Below are positions 12,673 to 18,403 of a DNA stretch of 19,606 bases, piece after piece. The notes beneath the pieces are model-generated. The model was not told where the DNA came from and made no database searches. It was given only the letters and a program-made list of their open reading frames with translations. Position numbers and translations under genes: made by a program. The stretch covers positions 1 to 19,606 of the forward strand of contig DASSZM010000018.1 in the NCBI GenBank assembly GCA_035702855.1. Direction: 5' to 3'. The number at the start of each line of letters is the position of its first letter. The first letter of the stretch is position 1. Source of the stretch: JAKAQB01 sp035702855 (GTDB taxonomy: Bacteria > Actinomycetota > Acidimicrobiia > Acidimicrobiales > Palsa-688).

Positions 12673-12753
12673 GAAATGCTCGCATCTGCGTTCTGACGCA
12701 GATTTGTCGCCCTGACCGCCAGCATTTCTCCGCCGCCATTCTGCGTGGCGGAG
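12673..12753 (+). ncRNA. Candidate structured RNA element with mutually exclusive stems
   Basis: An outer stem GAAATGCT (12673-12680)/AGCATTTC (12721-12728) encloses a hairpin ATCTGCGT/ACGCAGAT (12684-12703). Beside it is CTCCGCC (12728-12734)/GGCGGAG (12747-12753), whose loop contains CTGCGT (12741-12746). That loop could pair instead with ACGCAG (12696-12701) of the first hairpin, so two alternative folds exist. It matches no riboswitch consensus I know. It may simply be the 3' end of the kai operon mRNA. Confidence 0.4.
12684..12706 (+). terminator. Terminator hairpin at the end of the kai operon
   Basis: ATCTGCGT, TCTG, ACGCAGAT: a perfect 8-bp stem and 4-nt loop followed by TTGT, 20 nt after the MBL-fold stop codon. 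The T-run is short, but the hairpin stands out and is less GC-rich than the surroundings. Confidence 0.6.
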
Positions 12754-12767
12754 GCCGGGCGCGCGAA

Positions 12768-12797
12768 TTGCACAACCGCCACGGAACGGACAAAGAT
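12768..12797 (+). promoter_or_regulatory. Possible upstream promoter for the GH25 gene
   Basis: TTGCAC (12768-12773), an 18-nt spacer, then AAAGAT (12792-12797). Acceptable housekeeping-type spacing, but weaker than the element at 12824-12852. Transcripts from here would pass through the hairpin at 12803-12822. Confidence 0.3.
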
Positions 12798-12802
12798 CCC
12801 AC

Positions 12803-12822
12803 CCCTTTTTTCTCAAGAAGGG
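12803..12822. terminator. T-rich/A-rich stem-loop
   Basis: CCCTTTTT, TCTC, AAGAAGGG: an 8-bp stem with one G-T pair and a 4-nt loop, followed on the plus strand by TTTGGTT. It could be a second terminator for the upstream operon. It ends just before the -35 of the GH25 promoter. Confidence 0.4.
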
Positions 12823-12823
12823 T

Positions 12824-12852
12824 TTGGTTCTTCCGATACCTACCGCTATGGT
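12824..12852 (+). promoter_or_regulatory. Housekeeping-type promoter of the GH25 lysozyme gene
   Basis: TTGGTT (-35, 12824-12829), a 17-nt spacer, TATGGT (-10, 12847-12852). This is the best -35/-10 pair in the window. The predicted start is near 12859, at the first base of a strong hairpin. Confidence 0.6.
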
Positions 12853-12857
12853 TGCCC

Positions 12858-12883
12858 GCCGGGGCGAGCTGGCGCTCCCCGGC
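12858..12883 (+). other. Predicted 5'-end hairpin of the GH25 mRNA
   Basis: GCCGGG (12858-12863) pairs with CCCGGC (12878-12883) and GAGC (12866-12869) with GCTC (12874-12877), around a TGGC loop with a 2-nt bulge. It sits at the predicted transcript start, about 24 nt before the TTG start. It could stabilise the 5' end or control translation. Confidence 0.45.
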
Positions 12884-12891
12884 TCAGACAC

Positions 12892-12897
12892 GAAAGG
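12892..12897 (+). promoter_or_regulatory. Possible ribosome binding site of the GH25 gene
   Basis: GAAAGG with 9 nt to the TTG at 12907. It is the only SD-like sequence near the candidate starts and favours TTG 12907 over GTG 12943. Confidence 0.4.
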
Positions 12898-12906
12898 CGC
12901 GTTGTC

Positions 12907-14319
12907 TTGCAGTTTGGTAGTCGTATTAATTCGCGCGCGCCGGTGCGCAAGCTGGGATTCACCGCAGTTGCGATGTTGCTGGCACCGGCCGCCGCCGCCG
13001 TCGGTGTGCCGCAGCCCGCCGGGGCCGCCCAGGTCACTGCGGCCCCGACGGCGGTGGCCGCCCGCCTCGGCGCCGAAGCCCGCCTGGCGGCCGCTCGATT
13101 GCCGGCGAATGCCCAGCTCCCGCACGCCGGCCGGGCCGAGGCGCTGACCCACCCCGGCAGCGACGGGCTCTCGGCCGGGCGCCTGACGGGCACGGTCGCC
13201 GCCGGGCACCTCGCTGCTGGACCCCTGCTGGCAGCCGGGCCGAGGGCCGGGTCGAGCTTCGGGCCGGCGGGCATCGACGTGTCGGCCTACCAGGGTGCCA
13301 TCAGCTGGAGCCGAGTGGTCGGCCGCGGCAATCGCTTCGCCATCGTGAAGGCGACCGAGGCCACGTACTACACCAGCCCCGACTTCGCACAGCAGTACAA
13401 CGGGAGTTATGCGGCCGGGATGATCCGCGGCGCGTACACGTTCGCCGTACCCAACAATTCCAGCGGTGCCGCCCAGGCCGACTACTTCGTGGCCCACGGC
13501 GGGGGCTGGGCCGCCGGCGGCCGCACGCTGCCGGGGATGCTCGACATCGAGTACAACCCCTACGGCCCCGAATGCTACGGGCTCTCGCACACGCAGATGA
13601 GCAACTGGGTGCGCTCGTTTGACAACGAATACCATCGGCTGACGGGGCGGATGCCGATCCTCTACACGAACGCGTCGTGGTGGAACGCATGCACCGGAGG
13701 TTCGGCGGTCGCCGCCCAGGATCCCCTCGACGCGGCCGCCTGGGGCCCGAGCCCGAGCCCGCTGCCCGGCGGATGGGGGATCGAGACGATCTGGCAGTAC
13801 ACCGACAGCAACGGCCTCGGCTACGACGGCGACCGCTTCAACGGCAGCCTGGCCGGTCTGACGTCCCTGGCCGCCGGCCACCCGGTGACCGCCGGCGGCG
13901 GCACCGGCGGCGGCACCGGCGGCGGCACGGGGACCGGCGGCGCCGCCCCGGGCCCCGGTGGCGGTCCCCCCGGGATCCTGCAGGCGGGCCGCATGCTGGC
14001 TGCCGGGCACCAGCTGGTCGCCCCCAACCACCTCTTCCGCCTGGTCATGCAGGGCGACGGCAACCTCGTCATCTACAACCGGGCCAACCGGCCCCTGTGG
14101 GCCACCGACACCGTCGGTCACGCCGGCAACGAGCTGGTCATGCAGCGCGACGGCAACCTGGTCGTCTACGCCACCCAGCCGGTCCAGCGGGCGCTGTGGA
14201 GCAGCGGCACCGCCGGTCGGGGCCCGAGCCAGGCCGGCCTGCTCGACACCGGCAACTTCGTCGTGAGCAGGCTCGGCGCCGGCCTCACCTGGCAGACGCA
14301 CACCGGCTCCCGCGGCTGA
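12907..14319 (+). CDS. Secreted GH25 (lysozyme) protein with C-terminal bulb-type lectin domain
   Basis: 470 residues from TTG 12907; GTG 12943 gives 458 and a tidy signal peptide starting at VRKLGFTAVAMLLAPAAAA. A signal peptide is clear either way, with likely cleavage after PAGAA. An Ala-rich propeptide-like stretch precedes the GH25 domain (about 122-310): GIDVSAYQG (D124), KATEA, and the catalytic pair in MLDIEY (D213, E215). A Gly/Thr linker (three 12-bp repeats) leads to a B-lectin domain with MQGDGNLVIY and MQRDGNLVVY plus a degenerate third copy, LLDTGNFVVS. It should cleave peptidoglycan outside the cell while the lectin binds glycans. Its codons (aat, ttt, gaa, agt) are less GC-biased than those of neighbours, which may mean transfer. 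Confidence 0.9.
   Translation: MQFGSRINSRAPVRKLGFTAVAMLLAPAAAAVGVPQPAGAAQVTAAPTAVAARLGAEARLAAARLPANAQLPHAGRAEALTHPGSDGLSAGRLTGTVAAGHLAAGPLLAAGPRAGSSFGPAGIDVSAYQGAISWSRVVGRGNRFAIVKATEATYYTSPDFAQQYNGSYAAGMIRGAYTFAVPNNSSGAAQADYFVAHGGGWAAGGRTLPGMLDIEYNPYGPECYGLSHTQMSNWVRSFDNEYHRLTGRMPILYTNASWWNACTGGSAVAAQDPLDAAAWGPSPSPLPGGWGIETIWQYTDSNGLGYDGDRFNGSLAGLTSLAAGHPVTAGGGTGGGTGGGTGTGGAAPGPGGGPPGILQAGRMLAAGHQLVAPNHLFRLVMQGDGNLVIYNRANRPLWATDTVGHAGNELVMQRDGNLVVYATQPVQRALWSSGTAGRGPSQAGLLDTGNFVVSRLGAGLTWQTHTGSRG
13894..13929 (+). repeat. Three tandem 12-bp repeats in the GH25-lectin linker
   Basis: GGCGGCGGCACC is repeated three times (the last copy ends in G), encoding Gly-Gly-Gly-Thr units of the flexible linker. 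Copy number may vary between strains. Confidence 0.8.
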
Positions 14320-14327
14320 GCGAGCGG

Positions 14328-14356
14328 CCGGCCCCGGGGCACCACCCCGGGGCCGG
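14328..14356. terminator. Strong bidirectional terminator hairpin
   Basis: CCGGCCCCGGGG (14328-14339), loop CACCA, CCCCGGGGCCGG (14345-14356): a perfect 12-bp stem. It lies between the GH25 stop (14319) and the end of the convergent molbindin gene (14383). No T-run, as is common in high-GC actinobacteria. Confidence 0.75.
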
Positions 14357-14382
14357 GCCCGGGCGTGCCGAGCGGCGGCGAT

Positions 14383-14784
14383 CTAGCGGGCGGGCAGCTC
14401 GATCGAGACGCTGGTCGCCTTCACCGACGCCACCGCCACCACGCCCCGCTCGAGGCCGAGCTGGTCGGCCGCCTCCCTGCTGATCAGCGACACGACCCGG
14501 AACGGCCCGGCCACCATCTCGACCTGCGCCATCACCTGGTCGCGCACCACGTTGGTGACGATGCCGGTGAGCCGGTTGCGCGACGAGTGGCGGCCCGCCG
14601 CCGGGTCGGCGCCGTCCTCGATGAGGCCGGCGGCGAAGTCGGCGAGGGCGGCGCCGTCGATGCTGCGACGGCCGCTCTCGTCCCGGGTGACGGGCAGGCG
14701 GCCGCTGTCAGCCCAGCGACGGACGGTGTCGTCGCTGACGCCCAGGAGACGGGCGGCCTGGCTGATGCGGTAGGCAGGCAACAC
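14383..14784 (-). CDS. Molybdate-binding regulator: MerR-like HTH plus Mop (TOBE) domain
   Basis: 133 residues. The N-terminus is a MerR/excisionase-type helix-turn-helix: YRISQAARLLGVSDDTVRRW (5-24) followed by the wing GRLPVTRDESGRRSID. After a short linker comes a complete molbindin (Mop) domain at 68-131: SRNRLTGIVTNVV, VMAQVEM, VVSLISREAADQLGLERG and VKATSVSIELP. Mop domains bind molybdate or tungstate as oligomers. The fusion suggests a molybdate-responsive transcription factor, a role related to but distinct from ModE. The start GTG 14784 has a GGGAG SD 7 nt upstream; the longer open frame upstream is antisense to the methyltransferase and XdhC. The XdhC gene 0.8 kb away fits a molybdenum theme, but no modABC transporter is in view. 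Confidence 0.9.
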   Translation of the reverse strand: MLPAYRISQAARLLGVSDDTVRRWADSGRLPVTRDESGRRSIDGAALADFAAGLIEDGADPAAGRHSSRNRLTGIVTNVVRDQVMAQVEMVAGPFRVVSLISREAADQLGLERGVVAVASVKATSVSIELPAR

Positions 14785-14791
14785 GTGCAGT

Positions 14792-14796
14792 CTCCC
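14792..14796 (-). promoter_or_regulatory. Ribosome binding site of the HTH-Mop regulator
   Basis: GGGAG on the minus strand with 7 nt to the GTG at 14784. It decides this start over the longer open frame. Confidence 0.6.
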
Positions 14797-14825
14797 ATAT
14801 GAGTGGCGTCCGATGAGGTCGGTCC

Positions 14826-14838
14826 TAGGCTGGGGGCG
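14826..14838 (+). promoter_or_regulatory. -10 box of a leaderless promoter for the methyltransferase
   Basis: TAGGCT (14826-14831), 7 nt, then ATG 14839. The spacer contains G-runs but no proper SD at the right distance. Confidence 0.5.
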
Positions 14839-15573
14839 ATGGACATCCACGACGAGATCCGGCGGTACTGGGACGAGGACGCCGCCGTCTACGACGACGT
14901 CCCGCGCCACCGCCCGACCGACGCCGGGGAGCTGTCCGCCTGGTCGGCCACCCTGGCGCGCCTGTTGCCGCCGCCCCCGGCCCGGGTGCTCGACTGCGGT
15001 GCCGGGACGGGCTTCCTGTCGATCCTCGCCGCCCGCCAGGGCCACAAGGTGACCGCCCTCGACCTCTCCCCCGCCATGCTGGCCCGGCTGGCCGCCCACG
15101 CCGCCGCCGAGGGTCTCGGGATCGACCTCGTGGAGGGACGGGCCGACCAGCCGCCGCCCGGCCCGTTCGACGCGGTCATGGAGCGCCACCTGCTGTGGAC
15201 CCTCCCCGACCCGATCGGCGCCCTGCGGGCCTGGCGGGAGGCGGCCCCGATGGGCCGGCTGCTGGTCTTCGAGGCGGTGCGCGGCGGCGGGGACCCCCTC
15301 GCCGGGGCCCGCCTGGCCGCCGGCCGGGCGCTCGGGCGGCTGCGGGGCCAGGTCACCGGCCACCACGCCGAGTACCCGCCGGAGCTGCTCGCGGCGCTGC
15401 CGCTCGGCGCCTCGACGACCCCGGCGGCGGTGGTCGAGGCCGTGACCGCCTCGGGATGGCCCGACCCGTGGCTGGAGCGGTTGCGCGACGTGGAGTGGGC
15501 CACGCGGGAGGCCCAGCCCCGGGCCGAGCGGCTCCTCGGGCTGCCGGCCCGCTTCGTGGTCACCGCCGGCTGA
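14839..15573 (+). CDS. Class I SAM-dependent methyltransferase
   Basis: 244 residues, cytosolic. Motif I is VLDCGAGTG (50-58), followed by the acidic residue of VTALDLSPAML that binds the SAM ribose and by FDAVMERHLLWTLPDP, the motif IV region typical of UbiE/Methyltransf_11 enzymes. The C-terminal half is Arg/Leu/Ala-rich and probably forms the substrate lid; the acceptor cannot be named. The N-terminus IHDEIRRYWDEDAAVYDDVP is the usual lead-in helix. ATG 14839 is chosen over the upstream in-frame start at 14803 because TAGGCT sits 7 nt before it and the family's first helix starts there. It is divergent from the HTH-Mop regulator, with 54 bp between starts, so that regulator may act here. 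Confidence 0.88.
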   Translation: MDIHDEIRRYWDEDAAVYDDVPRHRPTDAGELSAWSATLARLLPPPPARVLDCGAGTGFLSILAARQGHKVTALDLSPAMLARLAAHAAAEGLGIDLVEGRADQPPPGPFDAVMERHLLWTLPDPIGALRAWREAAPMGRLLVFEAVRGGGDPLAGARLAAGRALGRLRGQVTGHHAEYPPELLAALPLGASTTPAAVVEAVTASGWPDPWLERLRDVEWATREAQPRAERLLGLPARFVVTAG

Positions 15574-15610
15574 CCGTCGCGCCGCCGGTCGCGACCGGCC
15601 GGACGGGTAG

Positions 15611-15622
15611 TAGAACACGACC
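15611..15622 (+). promoter_or_regulatory. Weak -10-like box before the XdhC gene
   Basis: TAGAAC (15611-15616), 6 nt, then ATG 15623, with no SD. The last base departs from TANNNT, so this is weaker than the other leaderless boxes. Confidence 0.3.
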
Positions 15623-16702
15623 ATGGCCGAGCACGCCGTCACCGAGTCCCTCCCCGACGTGGCCCGCCGGCTCCTCGCCGGCGACCGCACCGGCACCGTC
15701 ACCGCCCGGGTCGTCGACATCCAGGGGTTCTCCACCTGGGCCGGCGACGAATTGGTCGTCGTCGACGGCGGCGGGGTCCGCCACGGCCGGCTGCTCGGGT
15801 CGGCCGGCACCGCCGAGGTGCTCGCCGCCGCCGGCCCACTGCTCGGCCGCGGCGCCCACGAGCTGGCCTCGGCGGTGGTGGAGGTCCACGGGGCGGCGGT
15901 CGCCGAGGCGGGCCTCTCCTGCGGGGGGCGGGCGGAGCTGCTCCTGCAGCCGACCGCCACCATCCCCCCGGCCCTGTGGGAGTTGCTCGCCGGGCGGCAG
16001 CCGGCGGCGCTGCTGACGCGCGTCGACGGGGCGGGCCGGGCGGCGGCCTCCCAGGTCGTGGCCGCCGACGGGACGGTGTGGGGCGCCCTCGCCCCGCCGT
16101 CGCCGGAGGCGGTGGCCGAGGCCGGCAGGCTGCTCGGGACGGGCCACAGCGCCACCCGGCGCGTCGAGGACGCCGCCGGCACGGTGCTGGTGGAGGCCTG
16201 GGTCCCGGCGCCCCGGCTGGTGGTGGTCGGCAGCGGCGAGCTCGTCGACGCCCTGCGCGACCAGGGCCGGCTGCTCGGTTGGGCCCTGCAGGCAGTCGAG
16301 GACCGCCCCGCCGACGGGGGGGACTGGGCCGCCCTGCACGACGCCTTCGAGTGGGCCGGCGGGTCGGCCGCCCTGGTCGTGCTCAGCCACGACCCCCACG
16401 TCGACGTGCCCGCCCTGGCCGCCGGTCTCGACGCCGGGCTCCCCTACCTCGGGGCGATGGGCTCCCGCAGGACCCAGTCCCGCCGGCTCGAGCGCCTGGT
16501 GGCCAGCGGCCGGCGGGCCGAGGAGCTGGACCGCATCCACCGGCCGGTCGGCCTGGACCTCGGTGGCCGCAGCGCCCCGGAGGTGGCGCTCGCCATCTGC
16601 GCCGAGGTCCTCGCCGTCCACTGCGGGCGCGACGCCCGGCCGCTGCGGGAGCACACCGGGCCGATCAACGACCGCCCGGCCGCCGAGCCCGCCACCGCCT
16701 GA
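15623..16702 (+). CDS. XdhC/CoxI-family molybdenum cofactor maturation protein
   Basis: 359 residues, cytosolic. The N-terminal XdhC_CoxI domain contains the conserved cysteine block AGLSCGG (C100). The C-terminal Rossmann-like domain starts with PRLVVVGSGELVDALRDQG and ends with the family signatures LPYLGAMGSRRTQSRRLERL and HRPVGLDLGGRSAPEVALAICAE. XdhC proteins bind and sulfurate molybdenum cofactor and insert it into xanthine dehydrogenase/CO dehydrogenase-type enzymes. No molybdoenzyme structural gene lies in the window, so the client is unknown. ATG 15623 is a clear start, 49 nt after the methyltransferase stop. The gene is convergent with pgi, only 21 bp between stops, and shares a hairpin with it. 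Confidence 0.9.
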   Translation: MAEHAVTESLPDVARRLLAGDRTGTVTARVVDIQGFSTWAGDELVVVDGGGVRHGRLLGSAGTAEVLAAAGPLLGRGAHELASAVVEVHGAAVAEAGLSCGGRAELLLQPTATIPPALWELLAGRQPAALLTRVDGAGRAAASQVVAADGTVWGALAPPSPEAVAEAGRLLGTGHSATRRVEDAAGTVLVEAWVPAPRLVVVGSGELVDALRDQGRLLGWALQAVEDRPADGGDWAALHDAFEWAGGSAALVVLSHDPHVDVPALAAGLDAGLPYLGAMGSRRTQSRRLERLVASGRRAEELDRIHRPVGLDLGGRSAPEVALAICAEVLAVHCGRDARPLREHTGPINDRPAAEPATA

Positions 16703-16726
16703 GCCGGGCTCCCGCCGGGCGGCTCA
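16700..16726. terminator. Hairpin built from the two convergent stop codons
   Basis: TGAGCC (16700-16705) pairs with GGCTCA (16721-16726). The TGA is the XdhC stop and the TCA is the reverse complement of the pgi stop. The 15-nt interior is GC-rich and can pair further. Probable bidirectional terminator without T-runs. Confidence 0.5.
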
Positions 16727-18361
16727 GCCGGCGCGCGCCGCCCGGTACCGGCGGATCAGGGCGTTGGTGGAGCTGTCGTGGCGCAGCTCCGGGCTGCCCT
16801 CGGCGGTCAGCTCGGGCACGATGCGCTGGGCCAGGGCCTTGCCCAGCTCGACGCCCCACTGGTCGAAGCTGTCGATCCCCCACACCACCCCCTGGGTGAG
16901 GACCCGGTGCTCGTAGGTCGCCACCAGCTCGCCGAGGACCCGGGGGGTCAGCGCCGACGCCAGCAGCGTGTTGGTGGGGTGGTTGCCGGCGAAGGTCCGG
17001 TGCGGCACCTGGGCGGCGGGGACGCCCTCGGCCTCGACCTCCTCGCGGGACCTGCCGAACGCCAGCGCCTCGGTCTGGGCGAAGAGGTTGGCCATCAGCA
17101 GGTCGTGGTGGGTGCCGACACGGTGGTGGGGGTGCAGGAAGCCGATGAAGTCGGCGGGGATCAGCCGGGTCCCCTGGTGGAGGAGCTGGTAGTAGGCGTG
17201 CTGGCCGTTGGTGCCCGGCGTGCCCCACACGACCGGCCCGGTCGGCAGGTCCACCGGCTCGCCGGTGAGGGTCACGGACTTGCCGTTGCTCTCCATCTCC
17301 AGCTGCTGGAGGTAGTCGGCGAAGCGGGACAGGTAGTGGTCGTAGGGCAGCACCGCCTGGGTCCCCGCCCCCCACAGGTCGTAGTACCAGACGCCGATGA
17401 GGCCCATGAGGGCGGGCAGGTTGCGCTCGAAGGGGGCGGTGCGGAAGTGCTCGTCGATCGCCCGGAACCCGGCGAGCATGTCCCGGAACGCCTCGGGGCC
17501 GATGGCGACCATGAGCGACAGCCCGATGGCGGAGTCGTAGGAGTAGCGCCCGCCGACCCAGTCCCAGAAGCCGAACATGTTGGCCGGGTCGATCCCGAAC
17601 TCGCGCACCTTCTCGGCGTTGGTCGACACCGCCACGAAGTGCCTGGCCACCGCCGCCCGGTCGCCGAGGCCGGCCAGCAGCCAGTCGCGGGCGGTGGTGG
17701 CGTTGGTGATGGTCTCGAGGGTGGTGAAGGTCTTGGAGCTGACGATGAAGAGGGTCTCGGCCGGGTCCAGGTCGCAGGTGGCCTCCCAGATGTCGCTGCC
17801 GTCGACGTTGGAGACGAAGCGGAACACCGTCGAGCGGTCGGCGTGGTCCTTCAGCGCCTCGTAGGCCATCTTCGGGCCGAGGTCCGAACCGCCGATGCCG
17901 ATGTTGACCACCGCCCGGATCCGCTTGCCGGTGTGGCCGCGCCATTCGCCGCTCCGGACACGGCGGGAAAAGTCCTCCATGTCCCGCAGGACCGCGTGCA
18001 CGTCAGGGACCACGTCGTGGCCGTCGGTCGTGATGCTGGTGCCCTCCGGGGCGCGCAGGGCGACGTGCAGCACCGCCCGGTCCTCGGTCACGTTGATGTG
18101 CTCGCCGGCGAACATGGCGTCGATGCGCTCCCGCAGGCCGGCGCGCTCGGCCACGGCGGCGAGGAGCCGGACGGTCTCGGCGGTCAGCCGGTTCTTCGAG
18201 AAGTCGAGGTGGAGGTCGGCGGCGTCCACGGTGAGGGTCTCGCCCCGGGTGGGGTCGTCGGCGAACAGCTCGCGCAGGTGCCGGCCGGCCAGGCTGCGCT
18301 GGTGCTCGGCCAGCGCCTTCCACTCGGGGGTCTCGGTGATCCGCGCCGGCGTGATGGTCAT
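16724..18361 (-). CDS. pgi: Glucose-6-phosphate isomerase
   Basis: 545 residues, matching the usual bacterial length. It interconverts glucose-6-phosphate and fructose-6-phosphate in the cytosol. Family signatures are VNIGIGGSDLGPKM, SSKTFTTLET (phosphate binding), DWVGGRYSYDSAIG, GTNGQHAYYQLLHQGT, and IDSFDQWGVELGK with the catalytic Lys (K508). One residue is unusual: the motif normally reading WGEPGTNGQH is WGTPGTNGQH, so T381 replaces the Glu that acts as base in well-studied enzymes. The codon is ACG, two changes away from GAG, so a single miscall would not explain it. The ATG at 18361 begins the family's N-terminus; the open frame further upstream is antisense to the HAD gene. No SD; a CAGACT box lies 6 nt upstream. 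Confidence 0.95.
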   Translation of the reverse strand: MTITPARITETPEWKALAEHQRSLAGRHLRELFADDPTRGETLTVDAADLHLDFSKNRLTAETVRLLAAVAERAGLRERIDAMFAGEHINVTEDRAVLHVALRAPEGTSITTDGHDVVPDVHAVLRDMEDFSRRVRSGEWRGHTGKRIRAVVNIGIGGSDLGPKMAYEALKDHADRSTVFRFVSNVDGSDIWEATCDLDPAETLFIVSSKTFTTLETITNATTARDWLLAGLGDRAAVARHFVAVSTNAEKVREFGIDPANMFGFWDWVGGRYSYDSAIGLSLMVAIGPEAFRDMLAGFRAIDEHFRTAPFERNLPALMGLIGVWYYDLWGAGTQAVLPYDHYLSRFADYLQQLEMESNGKSVTLTGEPVDLPTGPVVWGTPGTNGQHAYYQLLHQGTRLIPADFIGFLHPHHRVGTHHDLLMANLFAQTEALAFGRSREEVEAEGVPAAQVPHRTFAGNHPTNTLLASALTPRVLGELVATYEHRVLTQGVVWGIDSFDQWGVELGKALAQRIVPELTAEGSPELRHDSSTNALIRRYRAARAG

Positions 18362-18373
18362 GGCGGCAGTCTG
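18362..18373 (-). promoter_or_regulatory. -10-like CAGACT box immediately before pgi
   Basis: On the minus strand CAGACT (18373-18368) is followed by 6 nt and the ATG at 18361, the same spacing as the TANNNT leaderless boxes. No SD. The first base is C, not T. Confidence 0.4.
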
Positions 18374-18391
18374 CCCTGCGGGGGAGACCGG

Positions 18392-18403
18392 TAACCTGCG
18401 GCG
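18392..18403 (+). promoter_or_regulatory. -10 box of a leaderless promoter for the HAD gene
   Basis: TAACCT (18392-18397), 6 nt, then GTG 18404. No SD. It lies in the 42-bp gap shared with divergent pgi. Confidence 0.55.

Noticed and set aside
12841..12910. c-di-GMP (GEMM) or c-di-AMP (ydaO) riboswitch before the GH25 gene
   Set aside because: Such riboswitches do occur before wall hydrolases, and CACGAAAGG looked suggestive, but the other conserved blocks of either class are missing, and this sequence is better read as a hairpin plus SD.
13894..13929. Tandem repeat as a CRISPR or satellite array
   Set aside because: The 12-bp units are in frame and encode the Gly/Thr linker of a secreted protein.
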